From Dryas octopetala (taxonomy: Eukaryota > Streptophyta > Magnoliopsida > Rosales > Rosaceae), in contig OY992834.1 of NCBI GenBank assembly GCA_963921425.1, forward strand, positions 1,178,001-1,242,000: a DNA stretch of 64,000 nt, read 5' to 3'. The translations under genes were made by a program, and so were the position numbers. The notes under the pieces are model-generated. The model saw only the letters and a list, made by a program, of their open reading frames with translations. It ran no database searches and had not been told where the DNA came from. Below, piece after piece: positions 12,101-24,391 of the stretch. Position 1 is the first letter of the stretch; the number at the start of each line of letters is the position of its first letter.

Positions 12101-13155
12101 ACAAAATATTATAATAAATGGTCACACTCTTCTAAACATTAAGATAACACAAGTCCATAAATGCAGATAAACTCCATATAGAAAGTAATTCATACCCTTT
12201 GATTCTCATTCCCAGAGTACCCAAAGAACATCACACAAGCTGCATCAGGTATGCAAGCCCTCAAAACTAGCTCAGGCGCTTGCGACATTGGATCGATAAC
12301 AATGGCAGGCCAGAAAGGCTCCTTTTTCCCTGGCTTCGCCCACACTGTATCACCCGAATAAAAGTCTTCGGGTCCATACAACCCGTCTTTCCTCTCACCA
12401 TTCTGCTTTGAAATCCTCACCGCACCCACTAAATCCTCTTGTTCATCCGTTTCCGCAACTGGACACTTGTCATCTTCAACCAATTGTTCATGCACCGACG
12501 TGAGTGTACTCCACGAGCTCGAATACTTCCTAATGCTAAAACTCTTAAACGGCGCACACCCTTCTTCCTCCTCTCCTTCCTCTTCTTCACACAATACCGA
12601 ATGCTTCTTACTGTTATATCCAATTCTCTCTTCATTTCGTATCTTCTTTGCATTTTGGCTACCTAGTTTGGGGGTTTTAAAGCTAGTTTTCTCTTTCTTA
12701 CACTCAACAATCTCATCATCAAAACTATAATCACGCAAACTAGTCTTACTTTCTTTCTTCCAATTCTCAATAACCGAGTCATTAAACCGAGAAGGGAGTA
12801 CCTGAACTCGGCCCCTCGAAGTTCTCACCAGGGGCGGCCGCGGAACCTCCGCCTTCCGGTTCGTCTTTGCTTTTGCAGATTCTCTGTTCATCGATTTCGA
12901 CTCCACCTCGGGGGAGCACGAGACCTCGGTGCACCACGAAGCAGAGAAGCCCTTCTCCGAGCCGAGCAAACCACGAAAGCTCACAGGGATAATACCCGCG
13001 GCGACCTCGCCAAGTAGATTGAGAGGGTAATACCCATTACTCTTCCTCTTCTTCCGAGCCGAGCTATCGTCGTCCTCACCCGCTGAGTCACCGACTTTGC
13101 ACCGTTTCAGACTCGGCATTTGGGATTTCAGGTTCTTCTTGATTATCATTCTCAC
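6104..13155 (-). CDS. Histone-lysine N-methyltransferase, trithorax-like (ATX3/4/5 class)
   Basis: 22 exons in coding order: 13155-12196, 12086-12031, 11944-11731, 11646-11518, 11380-11312, 11211-11143, 11037-10946, 10718-10626, 10427-10292, 10202-10097, 10000-9901, 9760-9636, 9519-9374, 8892-8788, 8496-8432, 8270-8057, 7549-7493, 7408-7319, 7100-7014, 6811-6737, 6385-6285, 6194-6104. They total 3180 nt, 1059 residues. A basic N-terminus ([16 protein letters not shown]) is followed by a PWWP domain ([21 protein letters not shown], ~residue 275), a PHD-type module (~415-530), PHD plus extended PHD ([14 protein letters not shown] to AYHR, ~655-822), SET (~915-1040, with [15 protein letters not shown] and ELTYDYLFD) and post-[16 protein letters not shown]. 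There is no FYRN/FYRC region, which separates this class from ATX1/2. It should methylate histone H3K4 in the nucleus. Exons 3, 12 and 17 appear to end at GC donors. A second in-frame Met lies two codons downstream (13149) and is an equally good start. Confidence 0.95.
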
Positions 13156-13610
13156 GGAAATTCAGAAACCCCACGAATCTCCGATTCCCATAAACCGAAG
13201 AAATCTCAGTTCCACACAATACCCATAAACCCCTTTTGATTCACATCAAAAGCCCAATTCTCAGAATACCAATAAACCCTAATTCCTAATTGGATTCGTA
13301 AAACAGAGCAACTGAAACGATAACGACTGGTACAGAATTTTGTCCCAGAAGACAAACAGAAAGTTAGGAGAGATAGAGTGTGAGAAATAGAGGGAAATTT
13401 GAGCAAAGAGAATGCTCGATAATTAGATAAAAAGGATCGAAATTCACGGAAGAGTTGGACGGAGAAATAGGGATCTATTCAGGAAGTTTCTCTCCAACTG
13501 CTTCAGAGCACAGAAAGAGAGAGAATGTAATGTAATTATGTTGAACAGCAAGATAAAATAGTAAAATTCGAGTCATGGAAATTCTCCCTTTTATTTTTCT
13601 GTGTGAAAAC

Positions 13611-13649
<39 letters not shown>

Positions 13650-13700
13650 TAGGTCAGGTGACAGAGTATCGAAGAGAGGAGAGAGAGAGAGAGAAGAGGT
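13156..13700 (-). promoter_or_regulatory. 5' leader/promoter of the ATX gene with GA/CT tract
   Basis: Upstream of the ATX start the transcribed strand is CT-rich. A pure GA microsatellite at 13614-13647 and a second GA-rich patch at 13675-13695 read as CT repeats in the gene's sense direction. Such tracts are common in plant 5' leaders and are candidate sites for GAGA-binding BBR/BPC proteins. The transcription start cannot be fixed by eye. Confidence 0.5.
13614..13647. repeat. (GA)n microsatellite
   Basis: About 17 uninterrupted GA dinucleotides, roughly 460 bp upstream of the ATX start codon. Confidence 0.95.
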
Positions 13701-15295
13701 CGGCGTTATCTTGCATAAGTGTTATATTAGAGAGTAAGATGTGTATGAGAGAGAGGGATAGGGGCTAACGTGCGCCTTACGTGTTTAGAGCACAATTCTT
13801 CTGGCAAGGTCATGGGTATGGTGGTCATGAACAATCTGGTACATAGTAACATTCTTTCTTGGGCTGGGTTTTTTCATATTTATTTTGTGAGTCATTATCG
13901 ATTTTTGGTGGTCGCTATGGTTTTTTTAGCAGAGGGACAGAGACATAGTGCAACGTTTGTTCCAAGTTTCAAACCTTAGTTCCAACAAAGTTGGAAACTT
14001 CAAACTATAATGTGCTATCCAATTTCTATGTTTGTGCTTTTGTTTTGATTTGGGTTATGTGAAGCTTGAATTAAATTGACCATATTTCGTAAAGTTAGTA
14101 CCATGTTTAATTAAATTTCTTGGCGGTCGTCGATTTGTGATGGGCTTTTGTTGTTTTGGAACGAGAAGCTTAAATTGGCTGAAGGTTACCGGTGGTAGTC
14201 GACAGTGTGAAATTATTTCCACATTTATTTGGGTTGGGAATGTATTGGGCAGATTCACTGTTAATGGGTTTGATTCAAAAATAGTTGTAGAAAAATTTCT
14301 GCAACTTGGGTTGCAACTTGTAAGAGGTTGGTGTTCATCGGAGCAATAGGCGGCAAGCATAGATGGAATTTTAAAAATTCTTAAAACTTTTTTTTTGTGG
14401 GTGATGTTGTTTTTTTCCTGATGGTTTTCCACTGTAATGGATAGGATAATTAGGATTCATAGGGTTTGAAGTGCAAACTTCACCGATGGAAATCAAGAAT
14501 TTTCCCACCAATTTCTTAAGAGGGTTATTTTGGGTAAATTAATGTTGGTTGTCCTGCTAACAGGGTCACTGTTTCCGTTATGGTATCTAATTTGTATAAA
14601 TTATAATTAGATTAGAGTTTTGCTTTTTGGTTGTTGGACCAAATTCTATGTTCAGAACTCTACGACTTATCGGTTGACTAGTACAAATTTGTGGAAAAGG
14701 ATCTTTGTGAGCCTTATTTCCATTTTATGTTTATTTGTTAAAAAAAGAAACTTTCTGAATTCGTAGAAGATGACCACGACTTGACTGTGTGTTGTACTGT
14801 TGTGGTATTATGGAATTGCAAGGGGGTGGGTTTTAGTTTTGGGTTGAAAGTCCTCTGTTTCTGAATTTGAAGAGTACTCATGGCCTGCGTCTATGTCATT
14901 CTCGGGCCCAAATGAAAATTGACACAAGTCTGTCCCAATGATGGGGTCTTTCAACTTAAGAATTGGTGGGTATTTTTGGTGGATGAGTTTTGAAAATAAA
15001 CAAAGTTCAGATGAAAGTGTGAGCATTTCATTTTTGGGAGGTCAACCCCATCAAGAAGAAAATGATGGCTAAAGATGGCTTTTTTTCTTTCGGATTTTAT
15101 ATTTTTTTAATTGCTTATGATGGTCATGGGCATCAGGACATGCCCTAATTTGGAGTGGCAAGTTGGATCACGTGAATATATGAAGCTTGTTGGTGTCTTA
15201 TCCTCTGTTATAATATGTTAAAGTTGAAAGGTCAACGTGCAGAGTACAAATCATTCATAAGGTTTTGAGGTGAAAGTAGTTGCAATAATGCAATC

Positions 15296-15349
<54 letters not shown>

Positions 15350-16329
15350 AGGTTGATGGCTTATGAGTTATGGCTATGGTGTTTGAGCAAAGAGATGGTG
15401 CATAGTGTTGTTCCAAGAATGTTGGAGTTCTGGGGTGCTATAGAAATGTTCCTTTTGGGTTATGTTTGGTTCAGTCATTTTACACTAGAAGGTTCAGCTT
15501 ATGTTGGACTCATGTCTCTCTTTCTCTCTCTCTCTAAGGGGCAATTTGGGTAGCTTGGTGACAAATGGGTCTTTTAAACTCACTCTGTTGTCTTGGCTTA
15601 TGTTACAAAGAGAAGAGGTAGATGATGAGGATGAAGCCGCATTAGAGCAACTGTGACTTGGAAGATGGGTTTGGGACAAAAGTAGTCTAAATTAATACCA
15701 AAAACAAGGCATGCTTTGTTTTGTCACAAATGCGTTTGGCTGTGGGACCCAAAGCTCAGGCTCTCATCTGTGACTGTTAGATTTATGATTGCACTAAATG
15801 AGAGGAGCCCTCGGTTCCCTTTTTGGCTTAATTTGGAGGATGTTTGGTTGATAGTCATGTGTCATAGAATGCCCTGATTTGGTGTATTATTTGTGGGTTG
15901 ACGCATGTCAACTTTGCTAGTAAGGGATAAGAGTACAGTCTAAGGTTGTGAGCATAAAGTTGCAATCTGGTAGAAGAGAGCCAGGATAGTGAGTTTTATG
16001 GTGGTGGTAAATGGTCTTAGACAGAGATGGAGTTGGCTGAAGAAGGTTGCAATATTGTTGAACAATGGAAATCAACAATTTTTTTCTTTATATATATTTT
16101 TTTGTTTCATTTCCATCAAATACTTTTTGGGTGGGAATGTGGGATCCATCAGAAATAGAATGTTAATTAAATCTTCAGAGTAGTTAATCCAAGGCAAGAC
16201 AGTACCAGTAAAATTTTGGATGAATCATGCAATTAAAGATAATGAATGAATGATTTTCCAGCTAATCTGCGAAGCTTTCTTCTTGTTGTAGCCTTTACCC
16301 TGTGATTATTTCGGTAGTCCAAGTTTGGA
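13701..16329. other. Intergenic DNA between the ATX promoter and the LINE relic
   Basis: No convincing gene. Open frames here (for example around 13770-13979, 14055-14432, 15314-15553 and 15989-16183) are short, in mixed orientation and without family motifs. A TA/TG microsatellite lies at 15296-15348. Confidence 0.45.
15296..15348. repeat. (TA)n(TG)n compound microsatellite
   Basis: A short TA run changes directly into about 19 TG dinucleotides. Confidence 0.95.
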
Positions 16330-16862
16330 GTGGATGACAGGAAATTGTGTTTCTGCTCCTTTGGAATATATGGAATCACAGGAATGATTGTGTGGAAGCA
16401 AGGTTCCTGCTTTGAGCCGAGTGCAGATTGTGTGCGCTGCCTTATCCTTTTTGCAGGAATTCATATTCACCAGCCCCGTTCCAAAAGTATCTCCCATTGC
16501 CGTTGTCCGAGCTTGAGTTCTTTCAAGCTCAATTTCGACGGGGCCTTCTATGCTTATAGCAATGCTGAAGGTGTGGTGGTCATCGATGATAAAAGTAATT
16601 TTGTGGCGGGGTTGGCTATAGGGGTGGCTTCTGCTGTTAATGTTAATCATGTTGAGGCATTGGCGATGATGAAAGGTTTAAAGCTGCAGCAAGTGCTTTC
16701 TTTTAGTCCTGTATGTGTGGTGGGTGACTCCTTACATGTCATAACAGTTTCTAAGGGTCACAACGTTTTCCCTTCTTGAGGGTCTGTTTGATATATGCTT
16801 TTCAGTCCAGTCTTTTAGGGGGATTTTTATATCTCATATTTCTCGTCAAGCCAAATAGCCAT
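16330..16862 (+). pseudogene. RNase H domain relic of a LINE (non-LTR) retrotransposon
   Basis: One frame reads KLNFDGAFYAYSNAEGVVV, DDKSNFVAGLAIGVASA, HVEALAMMKGLKLQQ and VCVVGDSLHVI. This is the RNase H fold found at the C-terminus of plant non-LTR reverse transcriptases (RVT_3 type), with the first Asp, the Glu of the HVEAL helix and the Asp of GDS in place. Just upstream, in another frame (from about 16356), LLWNIWNHRNDCVEAR matches the linker that precedes this domain, so a frameshift separates the two. After a stop near 16778 the pattern ends with SHISRQAN in a third frame (to ~16862). No reverse transcriptase or endonuclease part is visible upstream, so the copy is 5'-truncated. Confidence 0.75.
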
Positions 16863-17377
16863 TTCTGTGTGCTAAATCTTAAGTTCAGATGCAGTTAAAC
16901 CAGTATCATAGCTTCCACCATACCATATGCATACCATATGCATACTCAGTGATAAAAACAATATATGATGGTCTCTGGCCTCCTCACTCAATGTCATAAT
17001 TTTTCATTGTTACCGTTTGTTCACTGGAAGCACCGCTGCACCAGTGGAGGGACCACAAGATTGCCATTTCATAACATACTTAATATGAACAAGTACAACT
17101 GTTTGGTTCCCCGATTATTTAACATACCCTATTTACATCTGTAATTGGCCATGTAGGTCTAGAGAAGAGGTTATTACAGTAGATAGAGAAGAGGTTATTA
17201 CAGAAGATAGAGATTCATATACTTGGTAGGGTTTGGGGGTCTGGTTTATTGAGCGATACCTAAACTGAGTCCAAGTCTAATTGCCAGGCTTACACTACTA
17301 CTGATCTCTTCCATTACATCATTCATTGGACCTAGCTACTTCCATTCCTACATTCTTCTTGGTATTTAAGTCAACAG
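16863..17377. other. Probable 3' UTR of the CCT gene and flank
   Basis: Non-coding; the 3' untranslated region of the minus-strand CCT gene (stop at 17378) should fall here. A 20-base sequence containing AGATAGAGAAGAGGTTATTACAG-type text is tandemly duplicated around 17160-17210. Confidence 0.45.
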
Positions 17378-20300
17378 TTATTGCCTCTTGCCATAAGATT
17401 CTTCAGTCTTTGCGAACCTTCCACGGATCCTCGGCTGGTTGTCTGCAAGAGCCTTCCTGCATGCATACTGAAAGAAATAATTTCATTAGTTTCGGACCTT
17501 CAGTAAGGTATCAGCTAAAGGCTGAAGCCAGTACATGGAAAACTAGTGGTTATGAAAATTAAGAATTCTTTTCTGCCAAGAAAAGCATGCTATGAAAGTA
17601 GTCATATTCTGTTTGACATCGTTCCAATTAGGACAGCAAGAGATACTATGGCTTTTAATATGGTTAAAATATAACCTTGGGGGTCAACCGGTGTTGGTAA
17701 TAGCTACTTTAGAGTATATATTGCAGCTTTTTGAATCTAAGCTATTAACAAGACAGGAAATTATCCATGTATATAGATCTAACAACCAACCCCGTTTCAA
17801 CAGCCCCAAAAATACACCAGTCAGTCCTCATAGAAAACCCAACGAACATCTAACGCAAAAGACATGAACATTAGTAGGTCCCTGAAGCATTTGGCAAAGG
17901 TGAAATGTTCTTTAGGTCATTGATTAAAAAAAAGGGCAATGCCAGTTCACTATGCCAACCATCTAATAACAAGGATTTTGAGTGTGCATCGGATGGGAAT
18001 AGCATTCAGGAGACAAATGTTGAATTGGTACATGGCTATGTAGTCCTGAATTTTGACTGTATCTAGCTCAGATAAGTGTCTGCAGAAAGTATTTACTAAG
18101 TATAATAGTAATGAGTCTATAGCAACAATATTGATCAAGATTTTACCTTGATTTTCCTGCCGAAGTTCCTCTTTGTCTTCTTGTTCCGATATCTTGAAAG
18201 CTTTTCCCTACGTTCTTCAGTGGTACAGTTGCTGATAACTATGGGCCGCTCAAGGGAAGAATGGGCGAGGCTTATGGTTCCGTTACCAAGAGTCTGTCAT
18301 AAAAATTCAGTATCAATGACCCAGCCCATCCTGTGAAAATGGCCAGACATGTCTAAACATTTCTCAGTCCAGCAGACTTTGTTACAAAGCCAATAAATGC
18401 TTAGTGCTTGATTGCAAATAAATGAAATTATCAATGGGTTGGCCAAAAAAAAAAAATTTTGAGAGAGATACTATCTCTGAAATGATTCCCTGATTTCTAG
18501 ACATGGTGTCATGAGATTCACAGACATCAGTCGCATAAATGCATCAGTCTCTTACTGAAAGATTCCCGTTGGTTATCTTGCAAGAATTTGTATGCACCAT
18601 AGGAAACTTGCAATTTCAACCGCAAGCTTTAGTCAATAGATGTGTCTTACTGTGAAGGTGGTTTTTAATAGACTGAAAGATATGGTAAGTCATGGCGGTC
18701 TTGTTGTTATCGGCAGTCTAAATGCTATGATAGAAGGATTTAATTGTTTTGTTCATATGAGAAACATAGGACTGCCAGATGTCCATTAAAATATCAGGGT
18801 CTCCTTTTCATCATTTTATGCCTTTCTTTAATTCATAACCTCTTCTCTACGTAATTGCTGTGGTATAGATAGGTGCTGTTTTTAATTTCTGTAAGAATTT
18901 AAATATTTTTAATTCTCACAAATACATAACATAAAATAATAATGTAAACTAGTTATGTCTGACCTTAATATCTCCTTCACTAAATGCCCTCCGAATCCCA
19001 TAAACAGCACCAAAATCCATTCCAGGAAAATCCAGAAAACTCGGCTTCGTTGAAGCTCCATGCACCCACTCCATTGAGCTTAAGCATCCTGAGCTGACAC
19101 TTTTCTGGAATGGTATGTCACGAAGTGGTTTGCTTTCTTGAATTTGATTTCGATCCATGCTCAAAGCAGGAATTTTGATATCTAGGACCTCACTAGAAGA
19201 TCCTTCTAGTGATATCATGGATGCCTCTTTATCTAGGAGATCCTTCTCATAGAAGACCTCGCTCAAAAGCTGCTCACTTTGAAGTGATTCAATGTCTGAA
19301 ACCTTGAGTCCTTGAGGAGAGATGACATCTTCCCCACAGGATATCATCGAAATGGCTGCTGTCATGGGATCAGGGCCCATGGCTGGTTCTTCAATGATAG
19401 GCTCTGGAGCTTTAAATAGATCCCATTCTCCTCCCAGGTCATATTCTGATATCATGGAGGCCTCAACAAGGTTATTCTGCATAAGGAAAAACAAAATTAG
19501 CATACACAGAGATTCAATGGAAACTTCAGCAATGATAGTCTCATGCCAGGATGTGTAGAACCATTGAGAGTATAAAATTTATTTTCAGTTCCCATTAGCC
19601 AGATAGTAGAAAATTTGAACAAATATCAACTTCTATTGGCAACAAGCTTGAACAAGACCAAACAGAAGCATCTAACTTTGCAATGTGAAGGCCATATTGT
19701 GGACTGCCATATTGATCAACTATAGAGTAAATCAAATATGAAATTAATTGTGGCAAAGTAACAGTACCTAAAATTCAGACCAAAATAAACAACAAGTGGA
19801 AGTTCTCAAAGTTAGAGCACTCATCAATAGAAATGGGCCCTAAAGAAATTGCTAATTCTGAGAATCTCACATGAATTGTCAAGAAGATGAGTTCTTCTTT
19901 CTTTTATCACTTAGGAGCAGTGCAAGATGAAAGTCTCATGCACGGTTTTGAATGAGAGAAAGAACTGAGGAATCCTCTTTTCGACTCTGACTCTCCCACT
20001 ACATCACCTATTTTATACAAAAGCAGAACTCCACGGCAAAAGTAATTTTTCTTTTTCCTAGCCTTCTCCAAAAGTATAGTTTTAACACCAAAGTTCCATA
20101 AACATTAAGGAGAAGATGAACTGTTTCTCTTTTCTTTATCTTTTTCTCACTCAAAAGAAAAAAACAAAATGTATCTTTTCCTTCTTTAGCATTAGTGTGA
20201 AAGGGGTGGGTGAGAAAGCAAAAATTCCTACTGCAAGCATCACACCAGAGAAAGAGAAAACTTATAGAAGACTGAAGACGTAACTATGAAAACGTTTCCA

Positions 20301-21293
20301 ATTATACAACTATCCCTTTTTATCCTTTTCCAGATCCAGCACATAAAGCTAGCTCCAGCTGTTCCCATACGTATTCCCTGAGAAAATAAGAACAAGAGAA
20401 GGATCGAGATCTTTTTTCTTTTTTCTTTTTCCTTTTTCCTTTTAGCTTTTCATTTTGTCAAAACCCAGATACCATCAAAAATTAAAAACATCTGCAGTGT
20501 TTTGGATTGAAAGAAATGGAGAGAATCTCAGGCTCGGATAGTTATTAAATGTGGAGAGAAACAGAGATAATTGACTAATTTCTGTCGGCCCACTTTTTTT
20601 TCTCTCTCTCCAAAAAGTAGAGATATTTGGTGAAAGAAAGATATTTATGTGTTGTTTGATTGTTAACTGTTCCAAATTTACTATCAATTAGAGATTTTCT
20701 CTCCGTGAATTTTCTGTTCATCCAAACACGAATAAGAGTAACTAAAAATCTTGTCTTTTTCTTCTCTTCTTCTCTACCTGACTTAAATTCACAGACACGG
20801 AACGTTCACAAATTTTACATTTTCCCCCTTATTTTCTCAGCAACCAAACAGGGGATTGGATGAAAAATTAGACCAATAAACATAAAAATGTCAAAAATTT
20901 GAACTTTGATTTACAGTAGAACTGAACCAAAGTAAATTAGTCCACAAATAGTCCCATTTTCTCAACAAACAAACAGAGGGTTATTGATATCTTAGACAGA
21001 GTACATAGTAAAGCCGAGAGAGTAAGCCAAATCCACAACTTTCTACTTAGTCAGCTCAAACCCATCTTAGAACTAATCAAATCAATGCAGATCGAGCTAA
21101 TCCACAAGAAAATGAACACAAAGATTACAGAATTGATGATAATTCACAAATATACACATATGTATGTGTAGAAAGAGAAAGAGAGTACCATTGAAGCATT
21201 GGACTTCTGGGCTCTGCAGAACTCCTCCAGTTGCTGAAATTCTTGAGGAGAATTCTGGAAATAAGGGAACAAAAGCCCAGTCTCTGCATACAT
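17378..21293 (-). CDS. CCT-motif family transcriptional regulator
   Basis: Four exons in coding order: 21293-21189, 19476-18964, 18293-18147, 17467-17378; 105+513+147+90 = 855 nt, 284 residues, all introns in phase 0. It begins MYAETGLLFPYFQN. The middle has EYDLGGEWDLFKAPEPIIEE and DPMTAAISMISCGEDV, then FQKSVSSGCLSSMEW and FLDFPGMDFGAVYGIRRAF. The C-terminus is a full CCT motif (~235-278): REKLSRYRNKKTKRNFGRKI, then after an intron YACRKALADNQPRIRGRFA and KTEE. I know the same block order from Arabidopsis At4g27900 and CCT101-like proteins, which are nuclear regulators related to CONSTANS only through the CCT motif. No B-box is present. Intron 1 is long (about 1.7 kb) for this window. An in-frame ATG upstream (21401) would add a hydrophobic extension; the family start at 21293 is preferred. 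Confidence 0.92.
19477..21188 (-). other. First intron of the CCT gene
   Basis: A 1.7-kb intron with donor at 21188/21187 (ATG|GTACTC) and acceptor TTATGCAG before 19476. It contains pyrimidine-rich tracts but no gene that I recognise. In plants long first introns often carry regulatory elements; nothing specific is seen. Confidence 0.6.
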
Positions 21294-24200
21294 TTCTTGC
21301 TCTCTGAAACCCAAAAGTCTGAAATAGAAATAGAGGTCACTAATATAACTTCCCAAACCCCAAAACCAGAGCAACAGGAGCACACTGAAACAACAGAGCA
21401 TCCAAATTGCATAGAAATATAGAAAGAAAGTGTGGTTTGTTCTGGGTTTGGGGATTTTAAGCTAGTAGGAGGAGAGAGAATTTAAATGAATAATAATGAG
21501 TGGGAGTACTAGTATTAAGTAATATTGGGAGTAATGATGTCATATAATAAAGACAAACAAGGGAAAAGGACACAATCATTATTATAATGCACCTGTCCCC
21601 ATGTCCTTATCATGCTCCCTTTTTAATATATTATTTTATTGTTTTTAATAATACTTAATTGTCCAATATAATGTTATTATATTGCAATTTGCACAGAGTG
21701 AGGTGAGTTGCACCAAGCCAAAAACTGTGGAGTGTACATGTTTGTGGGCTGGACTGGACTGTGGTCATCAATCATCGGCATATATATGGCTTCTTTGAAG
21801 ATGATCCCATCCTACGCGCCTTGGAGAGGGACGTCTACAAGCGCCACTGCATGTGAATGAAAGTGGTATAATACACAGGCAACTTGGCAAATATCTACTC
21901 TTCAAATTCAATGCATTTTGAATTCACTATTGAATGGAATATGAATACCCCATCTTTGGTATATTTGTAAAGCTTGTAGCATATGTTTTAGGATTCAACC
22001 CGAGGCCATCCAGCTAGACAAAGATTACAAAAAGGTCGACTTAATTATTCACATGAAACTATCACCTAAATCCCAATGCCTTACAAATCAATAGGTGAGC
22101 AATGGCCAATGGGTTGTTGTTGTATCGATACAAATATGAAAAATAGTTTGAATTCATAATATCTTTTGGGTATGACATAATAAAAATGTATGCTATTACA
22201 TGTAAGGGTGTCTAATCTTATGGACATAAACACTTAAACAGTACTGTAACTAAATATAAATCCAATGTTACTATCTAATCCGGCCATTTAGTAGTTCACT
22301 TTAGATTGACAATAAGTTGGAGTTGAAGGAGTCGACCCTTCACCAGTAGGACTAAGTATGTTGTTTATTATGATCATAACCTAGTGTACTAATAATATTT
22401 AGAATAGTGAAGGCGCTATTGGGATAGCTAGTGCCATATTCGATAAGTTTTGCCTATAATTATTGGTACATTTGAATTAGATGAGTGAGGACAGATTATA
22501 ATATTGTTTTGTTCGAAGACAAATACCCATGAGATTAATAGCCAAGGATGATAAGTAATGCGTTGAAAGTTTATGGAAAAAGGACAAAGACCTCCATGTT
22601 CTATGCAGCCCTTAATAAACTTCTTTCAGGGCCAAGCAAGTTAAATTTGGTTCCATCACGTCTTGGTGTATAAGACTCTAAGTTTTTGTTTATTTCTTGA
22701 AAATATTTTTACTCTCAAGCGTGCCATTTCCCTCCTCAATATATATAGCTTTAAAGTTAATGAATTAACAAATTAATACAAAGCTAACCACAATTTTTTA
22801 AATTTCACTTTAAAGATCATTATAATCTAAACCGTCTAATTTTAAGTCTTACTTCAAATATCATTATTTCAAAAAATTTACTAAATCAATAATTATTTAG
22901 TAATCAAACTGTGATCAAATAAACAGACAAACACGATTTTCGATAGATGAATATGAATAATTGTTATTATAATTAAATGGATAAATGACTTGCGATTTTA
23001 AAGATTTTTTACAATGATGAGATTTTAAGTAGGGCTTAAAAAATGAACGGTTCTAATTATGAAATTATACCGTGTGATGAGACCAAAAAGATAGTTAATT
23101 TCATATTAATTTGCTAACTGGTTAGTTTTAAAACATTTATATATAAAAGTATAAATTGCATCAGCTGATGATATTAATTGAATCCAGCACTCATCAGTCA
23201 TCACAATTTTTTTTTTCTTTTTTTTTCTATGAATAATATATAAATAAATTGTTAGGAAATAATTTATTAGCTGTAAATTAAAAGGTAGAAGATAGATTGA
23301 TTAGATTCTGTCCTCCAATTTGATCGAAATATTCAAATTCTCTTTCCATATAGTGACCCATATTCGTCCACATTGCAATTTAGAATTAAGAAAAAATATA
23401 TATATGTTAAAGCGTCAACCCAACTTTAGTCATTTTCTCAAACTCAAAGCATAGAGAATAAGTCTTGCATAAATGGAATGTAGAAATATTATCGGAAGAA
23501 GTGAGTAAACCATTTTTTTACTTGTTTATATATATTTTGGTAGCCAAAGTAAGCAAGTAGTATTGTTTAATTAAATCAACGAGAGTCTACGTTAATCCAC
23601 TCCTAATTATTCCCTATCCAAATCATCTATAAATTTAAAGATGTGTGAGCAAAATAATAATAAATGCATGAAACTTTTTAACCGGTGTGGGATCAAATAT
23701 GAATTCATCACTCTATAAAGAATTTATTTTCATTTATATTGATCTTTTTAACAAAGTGGTATGTCTCTTGTGTTCATATTTCATAAGTACTTCGATCCTC
23801 TAAAGAAATGGAAGGAATCCCACTTTTGATTAGTTGTAATTAACAGTGATGGGGATCATATATAACACATATATAGCATGCATGCTTGTAGTAGTTGCAT
23901 CTAACTGGAATTGAAGTATTTGTATATATGTGTTTAAAAGGAAAGGTTAGGTGTGAAAGCGAAACCCTAAATAGGAATAGGAATAGCGAATACCCACTAA
24001 GCACTAACTGGGGTTTCGTTTTCAGATGTATAGGGACTATAGTTTAAATAATTGTGAAGTCAAATAGCTTTCAAGTTTGAAAGAAAATTCCATGTGACAA
24101 ATATGGAGTTGGGCTGTAAAGTTAAGTGTAAAAGCAAAGCAGCAGAAGCTAAAAAGGGGTTAGCTTGGAGAATTTCAACCAATTAAGGCCTCGTAAAGAA

Positions 24201-24351
24201 AGAGAACAAGAAGAGTGGAGATGGAGTATATGCCCCTCTTTTTCTAGTAATGAGGGGAATGTACACTTCGATCGGGATCGATGACCTTAGGACACAGTAC
24301 ATGTCAAACCTTAAATTCCCACATTAGGAAAAAAGAGAAAATGTAAAGGGG

Positions 24352-24354
<3 letters not shown>
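21294..24354. other. Gene-poor AT-rich DNA upstream of the CCT gene
   Basis: The first few hundred bases should hold the leader and promoter of the minus-strand CCT gene. Beyond that I see no gene. At about 22800-23065 there is a weak imperfect inverted repeat: an arm with AAACCGTCTAATTTTAAG is mirrored by CTTAAAAAATGAACGGTT, which looks like an old hairpin element. Confidence 0.4.

Positions 24355-24390
<36 letters not shown>
24355..24390. repeat. (CT)n microsatellite
   Basis: About 18 uninterrupted CT dinucleotides in intergenic DNA. Confidence 0.95.

Positions 24391-24391
<1 letters not shown>

Noticed and set aside
12429-12730. Open frames on both strands inside the first ATX exon
   Set aside because: They are alternative-frame shadows of the long ATX exon, which alone matches a known family.
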